Origin: Litorilituus sediminis
GTDB lineage: Bacteria; Pseudomonadota; Gammaproteobacteria; Enterobacterales; Alteromonadaceae
Assembly (NCBI RefSeq): GCF_004295665.1
Contig: NZ_CP034759.1
Span: 2,790,001 to 2,854,000 of the forward strand
DNA: 64,000 nucleotides
Direction: 5' to 3'
This document shows positions 24,257 to 34,351 of the stretch, one piece after another (within the stretch, counting starts at the first letter, position 1; the number at the start of each line of letters is the position of its first letter). The position numbers were made by a program, and so were the translations under genes. The notes under the pieces were generated by a model that worked only from the letters and a program-made list of their open reading frames with translations, did not search any database and had not been told where the DNA came from.

Positions 24257-27200
24257 ATGTTTAATCGAATGATTGATTGGTCTATTCACAACAGGCTGCT
24301 GGTATTAATAGCGCTAATAGCCTTGATAGCAAGTGCCATTATAACGCTACCTAAGTTGAATTTAGATGCTTTTCCAGACGTAACTAATGTTCAAGTCGCC
24401 GTTAATACCGAGGCGCCAGGTTTAGCTGCTGAAGAAGTAGAGCAACTGATAACCTATCCTATTGAAGCTGTGATGTACGCATTGCCAGATGTAGAACAAG
24501 TGCGCTCTATATCAAAAACGGGTTTGTCGGGTGTCACCGTCGTATTTAAAGAGGGAACCGATATATATTTTGCCAGGCAATTAGTGTTTGAACGCTTACA
24601 AGCGGCGAAAGAGCTTATACCCGCTGGGGTTGGCACACCTGAGATGGGTCCTAACACTTCAGGTTTAGGGCAAGTATTTCAATATCTGCTGATTTCAGAT
24701 GATACAAGCAAGTATGACTCAATGGCGCTAAGAAGTTTGAACGACTGGATTATTAAATTACTCATCATGCCTGTAGACGGTGTCACGGACGTATTGTCAT
24801 TTGGTGGTAATGTTCGTCAATATCAGGTCAATGTCGACCCTTCCAAGCTATTGTCTTATGAGTTAACTCAAGAAGATGTTGTCGCAGCGCTTGCAAGCAA
24901 CAATGCTAACGTTGGCGGCTGGTATATGAACCGTGGCCAAGAGCAGCTAGTTATTCGAGGAACGGGTTGGTTTGCCAGTGGTGACAAAGGTATTGCCAAT
25001 ATCCAGCAAGTGCCAGTGAAAACACTTAATGGCGTAGTAGTTACCGTGTCTGATGTTGCTAACGTAAAACTTGGTGCTGAGATCAGACAAGGAGCCGTTA
25101 CTATGACACGCAAGGCGGATAATGGCGCGGTTGAAAACTTAGGTGAAGTGGTATCTGGCATTGTATTAAAGCGCATGGGCTCGAATACCAAAGCGACGAT
25201 AGACGGTATTAATGCCAGAACTCAGCTTATCAATCAGGCATTACCTGACGGGGTAAGATTTGAGCCTTTTTATGATCAAGCAGATTTAATTGAAAAAGCG
25301 GTGGCAACCGTTGTGGAAGCGCTGACTTTAGCTTTTATCTTTATTGCCATAGTACTGGCGCTGTTTTTAATGAATTTAACCGCGACATTTTTAGTGCTTA
25401 TTTCCATCCCAATTTCTATTGGTATTGCCTTAATGGTGATGGCTTGGTTAGGCGTATCAGCTAACTTAATGTCACTTGGCGGTATCGCTGTGGCTATTGG
25501 CATGTTAGTCGATGGCTCTGTTGTTATGGTGGAAAACATGTTTAAGCACCTAAATAAACAGCAAGAGAGCGATAGCGATGAAGTGAGAAATAACGCGAGT
25601 AATGAAGTAAGGCAAAAGTTAAAAGTCGCTGGTAAAGAGGTTGCTCGGCCGATCTTTTTTGCTGCTGCCATTATTCTGGTGGTTTTTACGCCTTTGTTCA
25701 GTTTTGAGGGCGTAGAAGCAAAATTATTTCAGCCAATGGCTATCAGCATTATGCTGGCTGTGGTGTCAGCTATTGTTGTGGCTTTATTTATTGTTCCTGC
25801 ACTTGCTACTTTCATGTTTAACAAAGGGATAAAAGCAAGGGAAAGTTTGCTGTTAAAACCTATCGATATTTTGTATCGAAAGTCATTAAAAATCACTTTA
25901 AAACACACTAACTTGGTTGTTTTTGTCTCTTTAACACTGGTTGCTTCAGCAGCAGTTGTTTTTCCACAAATTGGTACTGAGTTTGTGCCAGAGTTAGAAG
26001 AGGGCACGATTAATCTAAGGGTTACATTGGCGCCTTCCTCTAGCTTAGACACTGCTTTATCGGTCGCGCCTGTGTTGGAAGAAAAGCTAATGGCTTTTCC
26101 TGAAGTGACGTACGCCTTGAGTCGAATTGGTCGAGCAGAGATTGGTGGTGACCCTGAGCCTGTGAACAATATTGAAATTTATATTGGTCTTAAGCCTATT
26201 TCAGAATGGACGAGCGCATCTAACCGCTATGAGCTACAGAATAAAATGGCGCGCTCATTAGCTGAGTTTCCAGGGCTGCTACTTAATTTCTCACAACCTA
26301 TTGCGACTCGCGTAGATGAGTTGTTGTCAGGTGTTAAGGCACAACTTGCCATTAAATTATTTGGCTCTGATTTGCAGGTTTTAGCAAATAAAGGTCAAGA
26401 AATAGCAACTGTGATCAAATCAATTGAGGGTGCTAAAGATGTTGCCCTTGAACAAATTGCTGGTGAAGCTCAACTGGTTATTGCACCAAATAGGCTTGAG
26501 CTTTCGCGATATGGTTTATCGGTTGCTGATGTTATGGCCGTGGTTCAAGACGGAATTGGTGGTGTTGAAGCAGGTCAAATTATCAATGGTAACGAACGTT
26601 ATGATATTTACGTGCGCCTAGAGAAGGAATTTAGATCGAATCGTGAAGCCATAGCTGATATCAGGCTGCAATCTCCTACAGGAGCTTGGCTGCGAATTGG
26701 TGATCTTGCCTCTGTGTCTTTTGAGTCTGGCCCGCCACAGGTTAGACGAGATGATGTCCAGCGTCGAGTTGTTATTCAAGCGAATGTGCAAGGCCGTGAT
26801 ATGGGAAGTGTGGTTGCAGATATTCAGGCAGCGATAGCTGCTGAGGTAAACTTGCCAGCAGGCTATTCAGTAGCAATTGGTGGTCAATTTGAAAGTCAGC
26901 AACGGGCACAACAGCGTCTTGCTGTGGTCGTGCCCTTATCCTTGGCCTTGATAGCATTACTGCTTTATTTTGCCTTTGGCTCTGTTGGGCAAGCTATGCT
27001 TATCTTACTCAATGTTCCATTAGCCGTTATTGGTGGGGTATTTTCGCTATACCTTTCTGGTCAGTATCTTTCCGTGCCAAGCTCTGTTGGTTTTATTACC
27101 TTGTTTGGCGTAGCGGTACTTAATGGTGTTGTTATGGTGGAAAGCATTAATCAAGGTGTCAAAGGTGGCTTAGCAACAACAGAAGCTATATTTGATGGCG

Positions 27201-27415
27201 CTACTTCTAGATTACGCCCTGTGCTTATGACGGCTATTACTTCCGCACTGGGTTTAATTCCTATGCTGTTATCAAGTGGCGTTGGTTCAGAAATTCAAAG
27301 GCCGCTGGCGAGTGTTATTGTTGGCGGGCTAATTACAGCAACCTTGTTAACGCTTTTTGTTCTGCCAAGCCTATATCAATTCTTTTCTACAGAGAAAATA
27401 AAAGAGTTAGAATAA
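24257..27415 (+). CDS. Heavy-metal RND efflux pump (CzcA/CusA family)
   Basis: The 1052-residue protein has the twelve-helix RND layout with two large periplasmic loops. The helix 4 motif reads AIGMLVDGSVVMVEN; it keeps the DG...EN core but lacks the D of the CzcA DFG motif, so it belongs to a heavy-metal RND subgroup other than classical Co/Zn/Cd CzcA. Such pumps export metal ions by proton antiport. AAGGAGG precedes the ATG. No outer-membrane channel gene follows, so a channel elsewhere must serve. Confidence 0.9.
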   Translation: MFNRMIDWSIHNRLLVLIALIALIASAIITLPKLNLDAFPDVTNVQVAVNTEAPGLAAEEVEQLITYPIEAVMYALPDVEQVRSISKTGLSGVTVVFKEGTDIYFARQLVFERLQAAKELIPAGVGTPEMGPNTSGLGQVFQYLLISDDTSKYDSMALRSLNDWIIKLLIMPVDGVTDVLSFGGNVRQYQVNVDPSKLLSYELTQEDVVAALASNNANVGGWYMNRGQEQLVIRGTGWFASGDKGIANIQQVPVKTLNGVVVTVSDVANVKLGAEIRQGAVTMTRKADNGAVENLGEVVSGIVLKRMGSNTKATIDGINARTQLINQALPDGVRFEPFYDQADLIEKAVATVVEALTLAFIFIAIVLALFLMNLTATFLVLISIPISIGIALMVMAWLGVSANLMSLGGIAVAIGMLVDGSVVMVENMFKHLNKQQESDSDEVRNNASNEVRQKLKVAGKEVARPIFFAAAIILVVFTPLFSFEGVEAKLFQPMAISIMLAVVSAIVVALFIVPALATFMFNKGIKARESLLLKPIDILYRKSLKITLKHTNLVVFVSLTLVASAAVVFPQIGTEFVPELEEGTINLRVTLAPSSSLDTALSVAPVLEEKLMAFPEVTYALSRIGRAEIGGDPEPVNNIEIYIGLKPISEWTSASNRYELQNKMARSLAEFPGLLLNFSQPIATRVDELLSGVKAQLAIKLFGSDLQVLANKGQEIATVIKSIEGAKDVALEQIAGEAQLVIAPNRLELSRYGLSVADVMAVVQDGIGGVEAGQIINGNERYDIYVRLEKEFRSNREAIADIRLQSPTGAWLRIGDLASVSFESGPPQVRRDDVQRRVVIQANVQGRDMGSVVADIQAAIAAEVNLPAGYSVAIGGQFESQQRAQQRLAVVVPLSLALIALLLYFAFGSVGQAMLILLNVPLAVIGGVFSLYLSGQYLSVPSSVGFITLFGVAVLNGVVMVESINQGVKGGLATTEAIFDGATSRLRPVLMTAITSALGLIPMLLSSGVGSEIQRPLASVIVGGLITATLLTLFVLPSLYQFFSTEKIKELE

Positions 27416-27428
27416 TATCAAGTCCATT

Positions 27429-27457
27429 TAGCCTCACTTTACTTTTAAATGAGGCTA
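27429..27457 (+). terminator. Hairpin after the metal RND operon
   Basis: TAGCCTCA and TGAGGCTA form an 8-bp stem with a 13-base loop 14 bases after the pump stop. There is no strong T-tract. Confidence 0.45.
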
Positions 27458-27510
27458 TTGGTAGAACAAACAACGAGAATTAACCGCATTTTATTTAATA
27501 TTGTTTTGAT

Positions 27511-27548
27511 TCCATGGCGATACTTTACGCTACCTCTTGAGCCATGGA
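27511..27548. repeat. Inverted repeat upstream of fic
   Basis: TCCATGGC and GCCATGGA are perfect inverted copies 22 bases apart in the gap between the metal pump and the Fic gene. It could be an operator or a weak hairpin. Confidence 0.4.
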
Positions 27549-27686
27549 GACGCAAAAAGCAGGTTAGTAATAATTAATAATAATTCAACCCTGCTCAAAA
27601 TTACTCTCCATATGATTCATAAAAGATGGATTTTTAAATCATAATTCGCTATATAATGATTTATAACAAACAGGAGTTTAAATTAC

Positions 27687-28919
27687 ATGTATCATTGGCA
27701 ACAAAAAAATTGGCCTCAATTTGAATATGATGTGACACGCTTTGAGGCAAGTGTCAGCGAATATTCGAAAAAAGCCTACAGCATTGAAGGGGCATTATCG
27801 CAAATACCGTCAAATGACCATAACGATGCATTTGTCCACTTACTGGTGGAAGAAGCATTAAGCACCAGTGCCATTGAAGGTGAAAAACTTAACCGTGAAG
27901 AGGTGCGCTCATCGGTTGCTCGTTTTCTAGGCTTAAAAGAGCCTGAGCGCGGTGGTTATTTCCCTAAAGAAAAAGGCATTGCGGCGATGCTTGTTGATGT
28001 GCGCAAGAGCATTAAAAGCGTTATGTCTAAAACCTTACTTTGTCATTGGCACACCTTGCTATTACACGGTAGTGAAGATTATTATGTAAACCCCATTACT
28101 AAAGGCGATTATCGAGACTCGCCCATTGATGTAATAAGAGAAGATATATACGGCGACAGTGAAATCATCTACAAAGCACCAGGTAATAATCGCACTGAGG
28201 TTGAACATGAAATGGATGCTTTTATACAGTGGTATAACAGCACCAATTGTTCAGGCCCTATAAAAGCAGCAGTTGCTCATTTATGGTTTGTTGCTATTCA
28301 TCCGTTTCAAGATGGTAATGGCCGTGTTGGTAGAGCCATAGCCGAGCATGCGTTATTTCAAGACTTTTCGAGACCTCCGCTTTTTAGCATGTCGAGCATG
28401 ATTAATACTAATCGAATCGAGTATTATCAGCAGCTTAGAAATACTAATGCTGGCTTACAAATTAATGAGTGGATAGCATGGTTTGTTGAGCTAGTCAGAG
28501 CTTCGCAAGATAAATCGCTTGAGTCCGTTGAATTTGTATTGCAAAAATCAAAGTTTTGGGCTGAATATGGAGAGGTCAAACTCAACCAACGCCAAGAGAA
28601 GGTGATGAAAAAAATCTTCACTGTAGGCGCTGATGGCTTTGTGCGTGATGGTTTAACTAATGAAAAATATCGAGCCATTACTGGTGCGCCACCAGCAACC
28701 GCAACGAGGGATTTAAAATCATTAGTTGGTAATGGCTTGCTGTACCCGTCAGGTGAAGGTAAGCGTGGTTTACGTTACTTTGTGAATTTCCCGCAAGATA
28801 ACAACCTGTTTATTGGCAAAGAAGATACTCCATTGCTTGATGATGTTAGCTTAAGCAAAATTTTGAAGAAAATAGAGCGAAATATTGAATATTTTCGTGG
28901 TGAAAAAATTCAGACTTAA
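27687..28919 (+). CDS. Fic-domain AMP-transferase-type protein
   Basis: The 410-residue protein has an N-terminal DUF4172-like region, an inhibitory-helix motif STSAIEGE (residues 59-66, class II placement), the Fic core HPFQDGNGR near 205-213 and a C-terminal winged helix near 300-370. Fic enzymes usually transfer AMP from ATP to a protein hydroxyl; the N-terminal glutamate blocks ATP until relieved. The coding frame ends at an A6 run; one extra A would extend the protein by about 30 residues (LTKLVDEYKALSLDDK) to 29008, so the C-terminus may be frameshifted. Confidence 0.85.
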   Translation: MYHWQQKNWPQFEYDVTRFEASVSEYSKKAYSIEGALSQIPSNDHNDAFVHLLVEEALSTSAIEGEKLNREEVRSSVARFLGLKEPERGGYFPKEKGIAAMLVDVRKSIKSVMSKTLLCHWHTLLLHGSEDYYVNPITKGDYRDSPIDVIREDIYGDSEIIYKAPGNNRTEVEHEMDAFIQWYNSTNCSGPIKAAVAHLWFVAIHPFQDGNGRVGRAIAEHALFQDFSRPPLFSMSSMINTNRIEYYQQLRNTNAGLQINEWIAWFVELVRASQDKSLESVEFVLQKSKFWAEYGEVKLNQRQEKVMKKIFTVGADGFVRDGLTNEKYRAITGAPPATATRDLKSLVGNGLLYPSGEGKRGLRYFVNFPQDNNLFIGKEDTPLLDDVSLSKILKKIERNIEYFRGEKIQT

Positions 28920-29091
28920 CAAAGCTTGTTGATGAATATAAGGCGCTATCATTAGATGATAAAGTAGCGGAGCAAAAGTTAGAAAAGCTTTTAGGACGAA
29001 ACGGATAAATATAGTGCTAAGTTACCGATATCTGAGCACACTATTATCTATTGGCTCCTGATGCAGGGGGTGACATCGCTTTAACAGGCTA

Positions 29092-29123
29092 CATGGCTTG
29101 AAGCCAAGTTACTTCAAGCCATG
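29092..29123. terminator. Hairpin between convergent fic and PD40 genes
   Basis: CATGGCTTGAAG and CTTCAAGCCATG form a perfect 12-bp stem with an 8-base loop. Confidence 0.65.
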
Positions 29124-29146
29124 CTACAAGGTCATTAACCTAGGCA

Positions 29147-30055
29147 CTACACTTTCGCTCTTAACCTCTCTATCACTTCTGTACTTACCCAATACAGATC
29201 TAATATCTCGCCATCTTCAGTACGTCGGCTAAAAAACAGATATTTACCATCGGGTGTTACTGTAGCAAAGGTTTCATCAAAGCTTGAGTTAACTTCCATA
29301 CCAAGGTTTTTCGGCTCAGACCAAGTGCCGTCTTTCTGTTTAAAGTAAATGTATAAATCGGCATCTTTTCTGGTTTCATCTTCTCTATTTTTCGCATCTA
29401 CGATTAAATAATCTTGCGAGGGTGAGATAAAAGCGTGAGCGCCAAAGTTAATATCGGCTTTATTAACTTTAGAATATTTACCATTAATTCTTAAAGAGTA
29501 GTAAGTACTGAAGCCTTTGGATAAATTGGTATAAAAAAGATCACCATTTTTTGACAGTGTAGAGGTCATCACTTCATCATCATTCACTGGTGAAGCAAGC
29601 TTTATTGCTTTACTCCAACCATCCCCCTGACGATTCACATACCAAATTTTAGTGTCGGTAAAGTCAGCATTATAAGCGGTAAAGTATATGCGATTGCCGT
29701 CATCACTGACATTGGGCTCCATTTCTCCAGCTTTTTCACCTTGGGTAAAATTCACTTTTTCAAATGCTGTCCATTGGTTATCTTTAACTTTTGAAAAGTA
29801 AATATGGGCTGGTACGCCGTATTTTGTTTGAGTAGTAAAATACATTTCCTCTAAGTTAGGAGAAAACGACATACCGTATTCTGATCTACCTGCAATTGAA
29901 ATAAGGCCTGGGGCAAATATTTCTGGAGTTAAACCAGGTGGCTTTTGGCCAAGATAAGGACCCTTCAATAGAGGAAATGCTTGCTGAGCATAACTATTGC
30001 CGCTAATTAAAAGTGATAAAGCGAAGGTCATTGAGGAAAATAGCGCTTTTTTCAT
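29147..30055 (-). CDS. Exported PD40 beta-propeller protein, paralogue 1
   Basis: The 302-residue product has a signal peptide ending at AYA-Q (residue 23) and several PD40/TolB-type blades (FSPNLEEMYFTT, VSDDGNRIYFTAYN, LSKNGDLFYTN, VTPDGKYLFFSRR). It is the last of three tandem paralogues sharing the N-terminal GPYLGQKPPGLTPEIFAPG pattern. Likely a periplasmic binding or sensor propeller; ligand unknown. It follows paralogue 2 by three bases, so they are co-transcribed. The divergent CadC-like regulator also carries PD40 blades. Confidence 0.75.
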   Translation of the reverse strand: MKKALFSSMTFALSLLISGNSYAQQAFPLLKGPYLGQKPPGLTPEIFAPGLISIAGRSEYGMSFSPNLEEMYFTTQTKYGVPAHIYFSKVKDNQWTAFEKVNFTQGEKAGEMEPNVSDDGNRIYFTAYNADFTDTKIWYVNRQGDGWSKAIKLASPVNDDEVMTSTLSKNGDLFYTNLSKGFSTYYSLRINGKYSKVNKADINFGAHAFISPSQDYLIVDAKNREDETRKDADLYIYFKQKDGTWSEPKNLGMEVNSSFDETFATVTPDGKYLFFSRRTEDGEILDLYWVSTEVIERLRAKV

Positions 30056-30058
30056 TGC

Positions 30059-30961
30059 TTATTCCTTATGAGCAGCAAGTGTAGGTTGAGCTTTAGATTT
30101 AGCCTTAAGAGTTGCAATAATGCTAGCATCCACCCAATAAATATCGGTATTACCCTTATCATCAATTTCTCTGTTAAACAGTATGTATTTACCATCAGGC
30201 GTTACGCTGGCGAAATAATCTGCTTTATTAGTATTAACCGCTTTACCCATGTTAATAGCCTGGCCCCATGAGCCATCATCACCTTTAAATCGAATGTAGA
30301 GATCTGTATCGCCATAACCGCCTGGTCGTTCGCTATCCCAAATAAGATAGCTTTCATCAGGGGCAATAAAAGGGTGTGCCGTCCATTTACCGGTATTAAC
30401 TACTTCATCCATCAGCTCTGGTGCGTGGCGTTTACCATTGTTAAGTCTTGATATGCGGATGACATCATTACTTTTATAATCATCAAACACATAAGTACCT
30501 TGAGCAGACGTTGATAGGCGCATAATGCCCCAGTCTTTACGAGCAAACATGCTGCCAAGGCTTTTACGCTCTGACCAACCAGATGCCGTTCTGTCTCTAT
30601 AGCCTTCTGCCATAAACATTCGAGTGCCATCACTGGAGAAGCCAATTTCGCCAATACGTGGAAATTCGACAAATTTAGTCCAAATGTTATTTTCTTGTTT
30701 AAAGCCGATAACTGTTCGGCGTTTGTAGTTATCATCCATTCTGGTGAAGTAAAACTCTTTCATACCGGGAGCAAACACGCCTTCACCATCCCAGCGTGCC
30801 TGAGAAATAATGCCAGGCGCGAAAGGCTCAGCTACTTTACCTGGTGTTTTTTGACCAAAATAAGAACCTTTGACAACAGGGAAGCCAGCATGAGCATAAC
30901 TATTGCCAGTAAATAATAGTGTTAACGTGATTACTAGTTTTGCAGTGATAGTTTTTTTCAT
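30059..30961 (-). CDS. Exported PD40 beta-propeller protein, paralogue 2
   Basis: The 300-residue product has a signal peptide and PD40-type blades (FAPGMKEFYFTRMD, FSSDGTRMFMAEGY, IAPDESYLIWDSERPGGYGD, VTPDGKYILFNRE). It is closest to the broken third copy upstream, sharing AHPFIAPDESYLIWD exactly. Middle gene of a three-gene tandem family, separated by three bases on each side. Function unknown; periplasmic location is inferred from the signal peptide. Confidence 0.75.
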   Translation of the reverse strand: MKKTITAKLVITLTLLFTGNSYAHAGFPVVKGSYFGQKTPGKVAEPFAPGIISQARWDGEGVFAPGMKEFYFTRMDDNYKRRTVIGFKQENNIWTKFVEFPRIGEIGFSSDGTRMFMAEGYRDRTASGWSERKSLGSMFARKDWGIMRLSTSAQGTYVFDDYKSNDVIRISRLNNGKRHAPELMDEVVNTGKWTAHPFIAPDESYLIWDSERPGGYGDTDLYIRFKGDDGSWGQAINMGKAVNTNKADYFASVTPDGKYILFNREIDDKGNTDIYWVDASIIATLKAKSKAQPTLAAHKE

Positions 30962-30964
30962 GAG

Positions 30965-31880
30965 TTACTCCCTATGTGAGGCTAGCGTCTTGTTATGTTT
31001 GCTTTGCGATTTAACTCTCAAGTTTTCGATTATCTGAGCGTCTACCCAGTGCATACCCGCATTTTGATCGTTAACGTATCGATTAAAGAAAAGGTATTTA
31101 CCATCAGGTGTTACTATTGCGCCGTTTTCTGATGCTTCGGTGTTTATTTCATTACCTAAGTTAATAGCTGCACCCCAAGAGCCATCATCTTGACGAAATG
31201 AGATAAATAAATCAGCACGGCCATAGCCTTTATCGTCTTGCTCATCCCAAATCAAATATGACTCATCAGGTGCGATAAAGGGGTGTGCGTTCCATTCGCC
31301 AAAGTCAATTTCAACCGCTTTAGGTTGTTCACGTTTGCCATTGACTATGCGCGCATAACTAATAGGGCCAGATTGACTTGCCTCATCAAAGTAGTATGTG
31401 CCGTGAGCAGATAGATGACATTAAACGCATAATGCGAATAGCATCATAAGGCGCGGCTAGGCTTTTAATTTCTGACCAGCCAGTAGCGGTGCGCTGCATA
31501 TAGTGTTTGCCTAAATGCATGATTTTGCCATCAGGAGATAAAATTGGTCGTCCTACTCTTGCGCCAACAACAGACTCTTGCCATGCTCCGTTTTCAAGCT
31601 TATAGCTGATAAGTGTCCATTTACCATCGGTGTTATTTCTGCGGGTAAAGTAAAACTCCGTCATATCGGGTGAAAAAAAGCCGCTATGATCGCGCTGCTC
31701 TGGGGTGCGATCTCGAGGAGCGAATACTTTAGGTGTTAAACCCGGCGGCGTTTGACCAACATAAGGGCCTGTTAGTATTGGTAGCGTTTCTTTAGCATAA
31801 CTGTGACTTGTTATAGTAAGCAGTAGCGTTATTACGGCGATAGCTGATTTCATCTTTATTCCTATTGGGTTATTCTTCAA
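30965..31880 (-). pseudogene. PD40 beta-propeller paralogue 3, frameshifted
   Basis: The N-terminal half (31880 to about 31417, signal peptide and GPYVGQTPPGLTPKVFAPR) and the C-terminal half (to 30965, ending LASHRE) lie in different frames. At 31409-31416 the four bases AGAT occur twice in tandem. Removing one copy restores a reading RLMSSAHGTYYFDE that aligns with RLSTSAQGTYVFDD of paralogue 2, and the rest of the gene then reads through. The lesion is therefore a 4-bp tandem duplication. The downstream paralogues may still be transcribed. Confidence 0.85.
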
Positions 31881-32092
31881 TTAGCCTTGTTTTTAGGCTC
31901 ACTTTAATCAATAGAAAGTAAAAAGCTTGACGTTATGCTGACTTTTAGCTGAATTCTAGCTGGTGATTTAAAAGCCTAACATTATCAGCTTGTTACAAAG
32001 TTAACTTTGGCTGCGTCAGCAGCTTGTGCTAAGGTTTTTCAGGTTATTTAGCCTGCTTTTTAGCAGTATTTATTAGGCAATACAGAGGTTTT

Positions 32093-34279
32093 ATGTCAGA
32101 GCAATATTGGATTGGTGGTTTTTTTATTGATTTATCCCGAAATCAAATTAGCCAAAATCAGCAATCGCAAACATTGGCGCCAAAAGCTTTGGCGGTACTG
32201 ACTTATTTGGCAGAAAATCAAGGCCGTGTGGTTAGCTACGATGAATTGCTCGACAAGGTTTGGCCTGATACCGTTGTTTCGCCTAATACTTTGCAACGTA
32301 GTGTTGCCCAATTAAGAAAGGCGCTCGGTGATGATGGCAAAGGGCAGGTTTATATTCAGACCCATGCCAAGCAAGGTTATAGCCTAGAGTGCGATGTCCT
32401 CTGGCAAAATAAGCGTGAAGTTGTCGCAGCAGAAGAGACTGAAAGTCATCAACAAGCAGCTGAGCAAATAGCCCATATAGATGAAACTAACAGCGAAAAT
32501 AGCGACAATACTCCTGCTGTTGATGGAAAAACTAGTCATAAGTTTTGGCTATCAAAGCCCACCTTATTTAGCCTTGTTGGCCTTATCATAATTCTCGCTA
32601 TTATGGCCGTGAATTATGCGCCTTCAACACCGAAATTTAGTTTACCCGTTGAACAAATTCGCGCCCTTACCGCTACGGATAATAAAGAATTTGCTGCTAT
32701 TTACTCGCCTGATGGTGAATATATTGTCTTTTCGCGCTATTCAGAAAAACTCTGTATTGAAAGTAATATTTGGGCAAAAAATATTAAGACTCAAAAAGAA
32801 ACGCAACTGACCCCGAAAATGGGCGTTTATGGTCGCCATAGCTTTTCTCCAGATGGCAAAAAGCTGACATTCATTGAATCAGAAAGCTGTATTAAACCTA
32901 TTGAGCAAAAGACTTGCTATAACCTGATGACTTTAGATTTTGAAGCAGCGTTAAAATCGCCACAAGCACCACAGTCTTTGATGGCATGTAAAAATTCAAG
33001 AATTAAGCGACCCACTTGGTTAAACAATAATAATATTCTTGTGATGCAACAAGCGGCGAATCGCTGGCAACTGGTTAATTACTCAATCGCAGATAATCAA
33101 AGTCATGTTATTTATGCGCGCACAGACGGTAACTTTATTGATTATGACTATTCTGTTCAAGATAACCTGATTGCTTTAACTAGTATTCATGCTGATGGTT
33201 TAAATTATATTGAAAAGCTAACCCCAGAAGGTCAGCTGCTTTCTAGTGAACTAATTGAATATCCTGATGAAATAGCTCGAGGTAGACTGCTTTTTCCTAA
33301 CTTTACACCGCTAAGTAATTTGCTGGTGTTTAGTACAGGTAGACAATTATTTACCCTGTCTTTTGATGGTAAGGTCAATAAAATTCATTTGCCGTTAGAT
33401 GAGCCAATGGGCTCGCCAACTTTTCATCCAGATGGTAAGCGCATGCTAGTTATCAAAGGGCGTTGGGATAGTGATATTGCGGTCTTGCCAATAGCAAAGC
33501 TGGCGAAATCAGCACAGCCAATAGTGGTTACTGAATCAGGCTATCAAATAAAAGCACGTTCAACTTTGGCTGAAGAACAAGCAAGATTTCAACCTAACGG
33601 TGAACTTATCGCGTTTAGATCTGATCGCTCAGGAGAAGATCAAATTTGGCTAGCTGAGGGTGAAAATTTAAGGCAGCTGACTAACTTGCCCATGGACACT
33701 TATATTCGTGGCTTAGACTGGGCTGCTGATGGTCAGAGTATATTGGTCAATGCAATTAATGTGCTTGTGCAAGTAAACTTAGATGGCAGCACTAAGGTTT
33801 TTCCGTTTGCGCATCAAATTATTGAGCTATTTCAATGGCAAAGTGATGAAAATACCGCATTAGTTCAGGCGCGAATTAATGGCGTATTAACCTTAGCGGA
33901 AGTTAATTTGAATAGCCTTGACTATAAGCTGCTTACCGATAAGCAAGTAAAGCGAGCGGCTAAAACTGCTGATGGCCGATTAATATATACCGATCAAATG
34001 GATAGGTTTTGGCAGCCTGGCGCAATTGAAGCACAATTGATTGAGCCATTAATTAACCAAGGCAGCGACCGTGGCTTTATTATTAAAGATAATGTTATTT
34101 ATGGCATAAACGATGAACGGCAATTATGGTCGTATGATTTAAACCAAGACACATTGACTAGCTTAGCGACGCTGCCGGAAAAAATTGATTCTATTAGCGA
34201 TGTTAATCAACAACAGCTGCTGCTCAATGTTCGCGTTACTGCCAAAAAAGAAGTGGCAGAGCTTATTTTATCGGATTAA
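32093..34279 (+). CDS. CadC-like membrane regulator with PD40 sensor domain
   Basis: The 728-residue protein has an OmpR-type winged helix at residues 10-105 (LAPKALAVLTYLAENQGRVVSYDELLDKVW, VSPNTLQRSVAQLRKALGDD), an acidic linker, one membrane helix near 155-177, and a periplasmic PD40 propeller (FAAIYSPDGEYIVFSRY, FSPDGKKLTFIE, FQPNGELIAFRSD). ToxR/CadC proteins bind DNA directly while sensing periplasmic cues. It is divergent from the three exported PD40 paralogues, which are likely targets. GAGG precedes the ATG. Confidence 0.85.
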   Translation: MSEQYWIGGFFIDLSRNQISQNQQSQTLAPKALAVLTYLAENQGRVVSYDELLDKVWPDTVVSPNTLQRSVAQLRKALGDDGKGQVYIQTHAKQGYSLECDVLWQNKREVVAAEETESHQQAAEQIAHIDETNSENSDNTPAVDGKTSHKFWLSKPTLFSLVGLIIILAIMAVNYAPSTPKFSLPVEQIRALTATDNKEFAAIYSPDGEYIVFSRYSEKLCIESNIWAKNIKTQKETQLTPKMGVYGRHSFSPDGKKLTFIESESCIKPIEQKTCYNLMTLDFEAALKSPQAPQSLMACKNSRIKRPTWLNNNNILVMQQAANRWQLVNYSIADNQSHVIYARTDGNFIDYDYSVQDNLIALTSIHADGLNYIEKLTPEGQLLSSELIEYPDEIARGRLLFPNFTPLSNLLVFSTGRQLFTLSFDGKVNKIHLPLDEPMGSPTFHPDGKRMLVIKGRWDSDIAVLPIAKLAKSAQPIVVTESGYQIKARSTLAEEQARFQPNGELIAFRSDRSGEDQIWLAEGENLRQLTNLPMDTYIRGLDWAADGQSILVNAINVLVQVNLDGSTKVFPFAHQIIELFQWQSDENTALVQARINGVLTLAEVNLNSLDYKLLTDKQVKRAAKTADGRLIYTDQMDRFWQPGAIEAQLIEPLINQGSDRGFIIKDNVIYGINDERQLWSYDLNQDTLTSLATLPEKIDSISDVNQQQLLLNVRVTAKKEVAELILSD

Positions 34280-34284
34280 TTGAG

Positions 34285-34312
34285 TTAGGTTGCAGCCATA
34301 GCTACAACCTAA
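34285..34312. terminator. Hairpin between convergent genes
   Basis: TTAGGTTG and CAACCTAA pair, with a further GC-rich inner stem after one mismatch, just after the CadC-like stop and before the TonB receptor stop. Confidence 0.55.
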
Positions 34313-34351
34313 TTGATAAAGTGATTTTGATATTATTAAGCGCTCATCGAG

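Noticed and set aside
24454..26169. Several long open frames on the strand opposite the metal RND pump and adaptor
   Set aside because: They lie wholly inside well-supported RND genes, have low-complexity Ser/Thr/Ala-rich composition and lack plausible starts.
24257..27415. Calling the metal RND pump CusA or CzcA by name
   Set aside because: The helix 4 motif AIGMLVDGSVV fits neither the copper nor the classical Co/Zn/Cd signature closely enough.
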